Both the position numbers and the translations under genes were made by a program. A model generated the notes under the pieces. The model was given only the letters and a program-made list of their open reading frames with translations, was not told where the DNA came from and made no database searches. A stretch of 6,725 bases of DNA. Source: Legionellales bacterium. Lineage in GTDB: Bacteria; Pseudomonadota; Gammaproteobacteria; PIVX01. This document shows, one piece after another, positions 1-5,926 of the stretch; the first letter of the stretch is position 1; every line of letters starts with the position of its first letter. The DNA lies in NCBI GenBank assembly GCA_013215905.1, contig JABSQI010000028.1, positions 1 through 6,725 of the forward strand. The letters run 5' to 3'.

Positions 1-351
1 AAACAGCAATAATATAAAATTATCCTTTGTAATAGTTATTGTGTTAATTGAGAGAAATGGATCTGGTAAATTAGGGACTAACCATGCTCTTGTGATATAT
101 ACAGATAATAGTGAAGGGAGAGAAAATATTATGACAGCATGACTATCAATTTGATTGCGATGGTAATATCTAACAGCACCTATTAAAGCAGTGATCCCAA
201 CAAGGAGCAATGAATATGCTGTGGCTGTAACAGTTGATAGATGAAAAAAATAAACCAAAATTGGAACAGTTAAAATTGAACCGCCACCACCTATTATACC
301 TAAAGTAATACCCATTAATATGGCTAATAAATATCCTATAGCTTCTAGCAT
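1..351 (-). CDS. TauE/SafE-family membrane exporter, N-terminal part (cut by window edge)
   Basis: This is an inner-membrane permease of the TauE/SafE (DUF81) family, probably exporting sulfite or a related sulfur anion. Only the first 117 residues are in the window; the family is usually about 250-270 residues. The protein starts MLEAIGYLLAILMG. Residues 5-37 form a hydrophobic segment holding the family's glycine-rich GGGGS motif (21-25), followed by LTVPILVYFF. A second hydrophobic segment at 42-60 (ATAYSLLLVGITALIGAV) matches the usual second helix. The stretch RAWLVPNLPDP (88-98) is like the short loop of this family. The ATG at 351 is preceded by AGGA nine bases upstream, a good ribosome-binding site. 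It is the last visible gene of the operon, 80 bases after the dioxygenase gene. That neighbour makes sulfite the likeliest substrate (inference); taurine or sulfoacetate transport is possible in other members. Confidence 0.85.
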   Translation of the reverse strand, partial: MLEAIGYLLAILMGITLGIIGGGGSILTVPILVYFFHLSTVTATAYSLLLVGITALIGAVRYYHRNQIDSHAVIIFSLPSLLSVYITRAWLVPNLPDPFLSINTITITKDNFILLLF

Positions 352-395
352 ATGAATAATTCCTGTTGGTCATGTATGTAGTCTAAATATTAATT

Positions 396-437
396 ATAGA
401 ATGTTAGAAATTATAAATAGAATGTTAGAAATTATAA
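396..437. repeat. Perfect 21-bp tandem duplication
   Basis: Bases 396-416 and 417-437 are identical copies of a 21-base unit (atagaatgttagaaattata plus a). The right-hand copy contains the last Leu codon and TAA stop of the metallo-beta-lactamase-fold gene, which is read leftward. The left-hand copy is therefore a second version of that Leu-stop plus 15 bases, placed after the stop, with no effect on the protein. Zero mismatches suggest a recent slippage event. It makes up about half of the 80-base spacer before the exporter gene. Confidence 0.95.
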
Positions 438-1286
438 TTTGTCTATTGGGATTTTAATATATTTAGTATTGTTATTTTCTGCCATGCCAAAATTTCCTGC
501 TCTAATATTAACTTGAATTGATGGTAATAATAATTGTGGAACTTCTTTCCCACTATCTTTACCATTACGAGTTTTAATGAAAATTTCTTTTGATATTCCA
601 GTATGTACCATAATGTTTTTTTCTTTTTGTTCGGCAACAGTTGACAAGCATTGAGGTTCTTGTCCCGATGGTGGATAGTCATGACAGGTATATATTTTCG
701 TACTATCTGGTAATGACAATATTTTTTGGATAGATTGATACAAGGTTTCTGCACTCCCCCCAGGAAAATCTGTTCTAGCTGTACCAACATATGGCATAAA
801 TATTGTATCTCCAACAAATATCGTATCTTTTATTAAATAGCTAAGACAAGCGGGAGTATGTCCAGGAGTATACATAACCTTTACTTCAATGTTACCAATA
901 TTAAATATCTCTTTATCTTTAAACAAGTGATCGAACTGAGAGCCATCTGTATTTGTATCATTTGATATGTTAAAAAGAGTCACCCAAAATTTTTGCACTT
1001 CTTTAATATGCTCACCAATACCAACATTCCCCCCAAGCTTATCTTTAAGATATTGAGAACCAGTTATATGATCAGCATGGGCATGCGTTTCTAATATCCA
1101 TTCAACTGTAAAATTATTTGATTTAACAAAATCTATAACTATATCAACAGATGTGGTAGAAGTTCTCCCAGAATATATATCGTAATCTAGTACAGGATCA
1201 ATTATTGCACATTTATTTGTATCTGGATCACTAACAACATATGTAAATGTTGATGTTCCCTTATCAAAAAAATATTTAATCATCAT
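432..1286 (-). CDS. Metallo-beta-lactamase-fold persulfide dioxygenase-like protein (Blh/ETHE1 type)
   Basis: A 284-residue MBL-fold protein of the Blh/ETHE1 persulfide dioxygenase group, cytoplasmic, expected to oxidise glutathione persulfide (or another low-molecular persulfide) to sulfite with a mononuclear iron. Visible signatures are THAHADHITG at 67-76 (H68, H70, D72, H73), TPGHT at 140-144 (H143), GDTIF at 159-163 (D160) and CHDY at 201-204 (H202). In ETHE1 the iron ligands correspond to H68, H143 and D160. The N-terminal IIDPVLDYD (28-36) with SGRTST (39-44), and the C-terminal LLLPSIQVNIRAG (252-264) with YIKIPI (276-281), are typical of the longer bacterial Blh form rather than glyoxalase II. 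Two ATG codons stand in tandem (1286 and 1283); I took the first. A weak GGA lies about eight bases upstream. The gene starts 18 bases after the rhodanese stop, so the two are surely co-transcribed. Substrate is inferred from family and context. Confidence 0.93.
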   Translation of the reverse strand: MMIKYFFDKGTSTFTYVVSDPDTNKCAIIDPVLDYDIYSGRTSTTSVDIVIDFVKSNNFTVEWILETHAHADHITGSQYLKDKLGGNVGIGEHIKEVQKFWVTLFNISNDTNTDGSQFDHLFKDKEIFNIGNIEVKVMYTPGHTPACLSYLIKDTIFVGDTIFMPYVGTARTDFPGGSAETLYQSIQKILSLPDSTKIYTCHDYPPSGQEPQCLSTVAEQKEKNIMVHTGISKEIFIKTRNGKDSGKEVPQLLLPSIQVNIRAGNFGMAENNNTKYIKIPIDKL

Positions 1287-1304
1287 TTGTATTCCATTTA
1301 AGAG

Positions 1305-1832
1305 CTATTTATTCCAAGGCATTTTTGTCAATAATTTAGCAAAACCACACCATCCAGTTATACCTGAGTTTAGTAATCCTAACCCAATAATAGTTGGCAA
1401 AATAAACCATGCCTGAGAATATAAATATCCTAACGTCATCCCTATAATAATCAACATTCCCATACTAATATGTAATTGTCTATCAATTGAAATAATTTTT
1501 TTATCTGGGATAATAACTGGTAATCCTGCTTCTTCCCAAGCAATTATACCGCCTTCTAAATTCCAAATATCATATTCAATATTATCAGCCAATATTTTTT
1601 TACAAGCCATCATGGATCTTTTGCCTGATTTACAATGAAAAACTAATTTCTTATTTTTATGTTCTGGTATATTTATCTTACTAAATTCTACCTGTGATAG
1701 AGGCATGTTTATAGCAGATTTTATAGAAATTGTCCTGTTCTCTATTGGTTCTCTTACATCTATTAGAACAGCTTCATCCTTTTCTAACCATTTCTGTAAA
1801 ATTTTTGCAGATACGTTACTCACTAAATTCAT
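1305..1832 (-). CDS. Rhodanese-like sulfurtransferase with C-terminal DUF2892 membrane domain
   Basis: A 175-residue protein that combines a rhodanese domain with a small membrane domain, the architecture of E. coli YgaP. The rhodanese part (about 8-105) shows LIDVREP (23-29), the active-site loop CKSGKRS (67-73) with catalytic C67, and NLEGGIIAW (91-99). Residues 114-175 match the DUF2892 family: IDRQLHISMG, then two hydrophobic helices (about 123-137 and 142-156), and the GxTGWCGFAKLLTKMPWN ending. It should carry sulfane sulfur on C67 at the inner membrane. The reading frame extends upstream to an ATG at 1925, but I chose the ATG at 1832: AAGG (1841-1844) lies eight bases before it, the rhodanese fold starts directly after it, and the predicted promoter (1864-1892) lies inside the longer form. 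It is the first gene of the operon, supplying or receiving sulfur for the dioxygenase downstream. Confidence 0.92.
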   Translation of the reverse strand: MNLVSNVSAKILQKWLEKDEAVLIDVREPIENRTISIKSAINMPLSQVEFSKINIPEHKNKKLVFHCKSGKRSMMACKKILADNIEYDIWNLEGGIIAWEEAGLPVIIPDKKIISIDRQLHISMGMLIIIGMTLGYLYSQAWFILPTIIGLGLLNSGITGWCGFAKLLTKMPWNK

Positions 1833-1863
1833 ACTACAGACCTTATTATTTATTTTAATTAAT

Positions 1864-1892
1864 ATTGTAGTATATAAGCTATTTTTTGTGAA
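1864..1892 (-). promoter_or_regulatory. Sigma-70-type promoter of the sulfur-detoxification operon
   Basis: On the minus strand TTCACA (1892-1887, one mismatch to TTGACA) and TACAAT (1869-1864, one mismatch to TATAAT) are separated by exactly 17 bases. Transcription would start near 1857 and give a leader of about 25 bases with the AAGG ribosome-binding site before the rhodanese ATG at 1832. I see no clear operator palindrome overlapping it. Support is positional and by consensus only, and AT-rich DNA gives chance matches, but two 5-of-6 boxes at ideal spacing in the right place are persuasive. Confidence 0.65.
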
Positions 1893-2135
1893 ATATGACT
1901 TCTCTTCTAATCTACCATCAGACAAAGATTAGATTTATTGATAAAGAATTTACTAAAAAGGTAAAGTGCTACTCTAGATGGTTGGTACTACAGTTGGAGT
2001 CTGGAATGACTTATAAATATAGCTAATTCAAAAAATAATCAATCAATAAATGTAAATATAAGACTAAATAAATTGTTGAGTGAAAACATCATTATTATTC
2101 ATTATTTGTTTTATTATCGTATATCCATTGAAAAA
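1893..2135. other. Spacer between the MarR pseudogene and the sulfur operon promoter
   Basis: With the promoter and leader, this makes about 300 bases without a gene. No reading frame with family character is visible on either strand. A slightly more GC-rich patch (about 1971-2010) resembled a structured RNA at first sight, but I could not fold it into a tRNA or known riboswitch. No convincing rho-independent terminator for the MarR gene is seen. Confidence 0.5.
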
Positions 2136-2591
2136 TTATAATTTATCGATTGCTAATTTTCTGAGAGCTTTAATAATGTCAGATTGTTCTGTCTTGTTTA
2201 TCCTGCGAAAAAAATTGATGTCAACCTGTTCAATCATTGGAACAAGTTTACTAGCTAGTATGATTCCTGTTTTCGTTAAACATACTATTTATTCTCTTGT
2301 ATCTTTAATATTTTCTTCTCTTGTAACATAACCAAGAGATACTAAAGATCTTAGTGATTTTGAAATAGTCATCTTATCTAATTTAGACATTTTTATTATA
2401 TTATTTTGTGGAACATATATCTGTTTTCCTTTATACCAAAGTAATATAGCTAGGATCACAAATTGGGAGTGTGAAATATTATAAGGCTCTAATTTTTTTT
2501 TAATAAGACGTTGCCAGCTCATAGTAGTTTGCCATAATAAAAAACCAGGACTATCTTCTGGCACATGAAATCTAAAGGGAGGATTATCCAT
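2136..2591 (-). pseudogene. MarR-family transcriptional regulator interrupted by one in-frame stop
   Basis: A winged-helix MarR-type regulator. The first 100 codons (MDNPPFRFHVPEDSPGF onward) carry the N-terminal helices and the DNA-binding wHTH: IKMSKLDKMTISKSLRSL (about 66-83) is the recognition-helix region, and GYVTREENIKDTR (87-99) the wing. Codon 101 is TAA (2289-2291). Reading on in the same frame gives a normal MarR C-terminus (IVCLTKTG, then PMIEQVDINFFRRIN, then IIKALRKLAI) to a TAA at 2136-2138. The whole frame would be 151 residues, the usual MarR length. The residue at this position is typically Lys or another polar residue, so a single AAA-to-TAA type change explains it. The ATG at 2591 overlaps the SRPBCC stop by 8 bp, so the two are translationally coupled. 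The truncated 100-residue form keeps the DNA-binding part but loses the last dimerisation helices, so it is probably inactive or altered; stop read-through is not excluded. Confidence 0.85.
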
Positions 2592-3021
2592 TATTGTTCA
2601 CATCAATATCTTTTGCAAGATTTACTAAAGTGTCCATTTCATTTAGCACTGTATCTGCAATATTTTGAGCTACAAGCTTAATCCAGAGCCACTTAAATAT
2701 TCCTGTAACTACTAATTTGTTAGTTAGTATAATACCTCCTTCTTTTTCTTCTATTGTGTGAGTATCAAACATTTTAGCACCAAAAAAATTAGTACAATCA
2801 GTGAAACTTTTTCCTTCATTTATTTCTGTTAGAAGAATTTTTACTGGTGGGGCATTCTTAGGTTTGAGCACAAAATAATTCCCAACTTTAAATTCTCCTT
2901 CTAATTTGCAGTAACTTAAATCATTATGCCAATTAGGCCAATTATTTATATCAATTAATATTTGCCAAACATATTTAGATGATACCCCATGATAAAATTT
3001 CCTATGTGTTTTTGTCCACAT
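2584..3021 (-). CDS. SRPBCC-family (polyketide cyclase/dehydrase-like) protein
   Basis: A 145-residue protein of the START/Bet v1-like SRPBCC superfamily, a cavity-forming fold that binds hydrophobic ligands. Evidence is the typical N-terminal strand followed by VWQILIDINNWPNWHNDL (18-35), a VGNYFVLKPKNAPPVKILLTEI strand pair (46-67), later strands around THTIEEKEGGIILTNKLVVTG (88-107), and the long amphipathic C-terminal helix (about 110-137) that closes the pocket. The ligand cannot be named from sequence. The frame is open up to an ATG at 3093, but the ATG at 3021 is preferred: GGAG (3028-3031) lies six bases upstream, and the longer form adds a hydrophobic stretch foreign to the fold. It overlaps the downstream MarR gene by 8 bp. 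SRPBCC and MarR genes are often paired, and the regulator may respond to the same ligand (inference). Confidence 0.85.
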   Translation of the reverse strand: MWTKTHRKFYHGVSSKYVWQILIDINNWPNWHNDLSYCKLEGEFKVGNYFVLKPKNAPPVKILLTEINEGKSFTDCTNFFGAKMFDTHTIEEKEGGIILTNKLVVTGIFKWLWIKLVAQNIADTVLNEMDTLVNLAKDIDVNNNG

Positions 3022-3280
3022 ACCAGACTCCAGCGAGTATAATATTATGAATATATAATATGCAAGTTTACTAAAATATTTATTAGGAGTCAAGAATTGT
3101 TAAACACTAAATAGTAGTATTATTTAAAATTTTAGAGATATCTAAAAAATTATTATGTAATTCTTCTAGATATATATTATTCTTTTAATATAGCTATTAA
3201 TTAAAATTAACAATATGTTCTAACAATGATAATTCCTTAGCTTAAGCAATTATTAATATATATACGATACTGTGAAAAAC
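3022..3280. promoter_or_regulatory. Divergent intergenic region between the SRPBCC/MarR pair and the autotransporter gene
   Basis: This 259-base spacer must hold the start signals of both divergent units. It is almost pure A/T with short palindromes such as agatatct (3134-3141) and taaaatttta (about 3126-3136), which are candidate operator halves but also expected by chance at this composition. For the leftward gene TTGCAT (3065-3060) and TATACT (3041-3036) are 18 bases apart, yet the implied start would fall in the ribosome-binding site. No convincing promoter or Shine-Dalgarno sequence is visible for the rightward gene. Confidence 0.4.
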
Positions 3281-5926
3281 ATGGACATTATTAATAAAAA
3301 AATCTCTATATTTTTAAAGATTAATATTTTTATTATATATATTCTCTACTTAGAACCAGGATTAACGCATGAATTAACTGATAACGCTTTGAAATACAAA
3401 CCTAGGATTGAATTAGCTGGTAAATTAGGGTACGCATCTAAAAAATCTCTTTCAAGTCGTAATATACTCAGAGCAGGATTTGTACTTCCGATATACCAAA
3501 ACTATGATAGCTCAATGTTATATCTGACTATTATTGGATTAAAAGATAATGCAAAACATATAGAAGGGAATTTTGGTGCAGGATATAGAATGTTCATAAA
3601 TCAATCATGGATTGGTGGATTATTTACTTTCTATGATATTAGAGAAACTGCAAATAATAACATACTACATCAAATTACAATTGGAATTGAAGGTTTTAGT
3701 CAATATTTAGATTTTCGTTTTAATTGGTATATACCCACAAAAAAAGAATATTTAATTAAAGACTTCAATAATTTTACAGGGAAGTATAATCAGACCAGTA
3801 ACACAACTTATTTTAACACAACAAATAAACAATCAATAGAGAAAGGACTATACGGATATGATATTGAAATTGGTGGTTCATTACCACAAATACCACAGGT
3901 TGAATTATTTACTGCATACTACCATTTTTTTAATAGCGGGGTTAATTCTGTTATTGGAAATCGGATTAGGGGGCGCTATTATATTTATAGATGGTGTAAT
4001 TTAGAAGCAGAAAGCAATATAGACTCATTTCGTAAATTCACAGGATATTTAGGACTAAGGTTTTCGTGGGATATTGGACAAAATATATCAAATAACATCG
4101 GTCAATGGAGATATAGAAAAATGACTCAGCTCCCTGTTCGAGATATAGATATCATATCTGATATTGAAAACAAGGAAAATTTATTATACGAAACAACAGA
4201 ATCCGGAAGAGTATTGTTTGTTCCTACAGATATAAAAGATGGTGATACTTTAGATGGTGATTTTGTTGCTAGACCAGAAAATCTGAATAATGTAAATATT
4301 ATAATGGGTAAGTTATCTATAAAATTAGACGAGATAAGAAGTATAAAAAACGACAATTCAGTTATAATTAATGACTCTGAAATATTATCTAAAATTAATT
4401 TTAGTATAGTAGATATAAATTCAAAACTGTTAATAAAGAAAATAAAAACTCTATCATCAAAAATATCTAATAAGCAATTTATTGATTCTTTAGTAATATT
4501 TAATAATCCTATTGTGTCATCTTCTGATATAGTTCCATTAAGTACAATTGGAGAAAGAGCTTTGTATCTAACAAAAAATAAAGATATAGTAAGTATTCAT
4601 GCAGAGAGTAGTGAAGGTGCAAATGATATTTTCTTAGATAATTTATTTACAGAATTAGCAAGTAATGGCAATATTGAAATTGCTATTATAGGAGATTTTA
4701 ACTTAGATTTCTTAAATTCTACACGCTCGAATAAATTAATTTCAAAACTAGAATCAAAGGGATTTAAATTAAAATCCTTCAATCTTGCTAGTTTTGCTAC
4801 TAACAAAGCAAGAGGGTATGGAGTAGATAATGCTCAAAAAAATAAATCTTTAAAACCTGATATTGCTATAAAAGATTCGGCAATAGTAATAACTAGAGAT
4901 CCGAATTTCACTCTTGCAATGCATAACCAACAAAAAAATTCTCTTCTTTCTACAAATTTATCTTCGTTTGAGACAAAAAAATTCCCAAGTGAGATACCCA
5001 TGGATCATTTAATATCTTATATTTATAGAAATGGAGGTCTTTATATCACCCAAAACCTTGTTTCTTCTGTAGTAAAACAAAATACATTATATGATTCTGC
5101 TAAATATACAGAAGTTCTAGATGCCTCTAAAGATTTGGAAAATCTACAATGGCAAATAATAGCAAAGATGCTGTTATCTAACGCTGAGTATAATAATTTT
5201 AAAAACACTCTCAACTTATCTCCTGGACAAGATTTGAAAAATTTCCCATTTCATTCAAATATCAATAAGAGAGCGGCCCTTATTAGTCTATTAACAACTA
5301 AATGGAATGCAGGTAAAAACAATGAGCCAACTTTAAGAGGTTGGATTGAAACACACCATAATAATTTTTTCAATAGTCCAGAATTTGCAAAATATTATTC
5401 TTTTCTCACACCTAACCCTAACTTACCGTTAAATAATCAGAAAACCATCCCTGTATTATTAAATGACATGAAAAATTCATATCTTTCTACTGCTCAATTG
5501 AGCTTTTTAGGAAGCACAGTCAAAAGTCAAAATTTTACTAGACTTGCAAACGCTACTTGGATGGGTTCTCCTAAACCAGGTAAGAGACTTGATGCAAGGA
5601 ACCATAGTGACTTTGATAATCAATTATCATCACAGATAAATGGAGGTTTTGCAGCTTTTCCTCAAAAAAATCAAATAGAAATCGAGAAAGCACAAGCTCT
5701 TATATTCTTACAAGAGCTACAAAAAATTCCTTTAAAACATCAAACTAAAATAAATGCTATTGATATCCCAGAATTTACAGGTACTACTCCAGATAAAAGT
5801 CATTCAACAATATTCAAAAATTTTGTTACTGATATTATTCAAAGATCAAATTCTCCTGGATTTGGTTCAGAAGGCAATAGATTTATCAATATAGATGGAG
5901 AAAAAATTCTACAGAATTTATCGTAA
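3281..5926 (+). CDS. Inverse autotransporter (intimin/invasin-type beta-domain) with EEP-like passenger
   Basis: A large outer-membrane and surface protein of 881 residues (numbering from the ATG at 3281). Residues 1-30 are a signal-peptide-like N-terminus (NKKISIFLK, then a hydrophobic IFIIYILYL). Residues about 42-267 match the inverse autotransporter beta-domain: NFGAGYRMF (97-105), GGLFTFYDIRE (112-122), GYDIEIGGSLP (192-202) and a closing YLGLRFSWDIG (256-266), followed by the linker YRKMTQLPVRDIDII (278-292). The barrel should sit in the outer membrane with the C-terminal passenger outside. The passenger shows an EEP-like segment at about 402-577: a strand ending in H440, IIGDFN (469-474, D472 and N474), PDIAI (D527) and PMDH (D575, H576). 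Residues about 578-881 are unrecognised. The only cysteine (239) is in the barrel. A GTG at 3272 in frame could add three residues; neither start has a good Shine-Dalgarno. The beta-domain call is firm, the EEP call moderate; the target molecule is unknown. Confidence 0.82.
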   Translation: MDIINKKISIFLKINIFIIYILYLEPGLTHELTDNALKYKPRIELAGKLGYASKKSLSSRNILRAGFVLPIYQNYDSSMLYLTIIGLKDNAKHIEGNFGAGYRMFINQSWIGGLFTFYDIRETANNNILHQITIGIEGFSQYLDFRFNWYIPTKKEYLIKDFNNFTGKYNQTSNTTYFNTTNKQSIEKGLYGYDIEIGGSLPQIPQVELFTAYYHFFNSGVNSVIGNRIRGRYYIYRWCNLEAESNIDSFRKFTGYLGLRFSWDIGQNISNNIGQWRYRKMTQLPVRDIDIISDIENKENLLYETTESGRVLFVPTDIKDGDTLDGDFVARPENLNNVNIIMGKLSIKLDEIRSIKNDNSVIINDSEILSKINFSIVDINSKLLIKKIKTLSSKISNKQFIDSLVIFNNPIVSSSDIVPLSTIGERALYLTKNKDIVSIHAESSEGANDIFLDNLFTELASNGNIEIAIIGDFNLDFLNSTRSNKLISKLESKGFKLKSFNLASFATNKARGYGVDNAQKNKSLKPDIAIKDSAIVITRDPNFTLAMHNQQKNSLLSTNLSSFETKKFPSEIPMDHLISYIYRNGGLYITQNLVSSVVKQNTLYDSAKYTEVLDASKDLENLQWQIIAKMLLSNAEYNNFKNTLNLSPGQDLKNFPFHSNINKRAALISLLTTKWNAGKNNEPTLRGWIETHHNNFFNSPEFAKYYSFLTPNPNLPLNNQKTIPVLLNDMKNSYLSTAQLSFLGSTVKSQNFTRLANATWMGSPKPGKRLDARNHSDFDNQLSSQINGGFAAFPQKNQIEIEKAQALIFLQELQKIPLKHQTKINAIDIPEFTGTTPDKSHSTIFKNFVTDIIQRSNSPGFGSEGNRFINIDGEKILQNLS

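Noticed and set aside
170..373. A 67-codon minus-strand frame beginning MTNRNYSYARS
   Set aside because: It is the out-of-frame shadow of the TauE/SafE gene: Asn/Tyr/Phe-rich, no family features. The neighbouring frame gives a clear membrane protein with its own ribosome-binding site.
443..817. A 124-codon minus-strand frame inside the metallo-beta-lactamase-fold gene
   Set aside because: Shadow in another frame; the overlapping frame has complete MBL motifs.
1971..2015. GC-richer patch between genes that might be a tRNA or small RNA
   Set aside because: I could not form an acceptor stem or cloverleaf on either strand, and no conserved RNA motif was recognised.
2080..2331. An 83-codon plus-strand reading frame with a hydrophobic beginning
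   Set aside because: About three quarters of it is antisense to the MarR C-terminal region and its broken part. It has no ribosome-binding site and no family character; the minus-strand reading gives recognisable MarR sequence.
3036..3065. Promoter-like TTGCAT, 18 bases, TATACT upstream of the SRPBCC gene
   Set aside because: The predicted start point would fall inside the ribosome-binding site, so it is unlikely to drive normal translation; A/T-rich DNA makes such matches common.
4126..4806. Two minus-strand frames (76 and 69 codons) inside the autotransporter gene
   Set aside because: Low-complexity antisense shadows without start signals; the plus-strand frame is uninterrupted for 881 codons.
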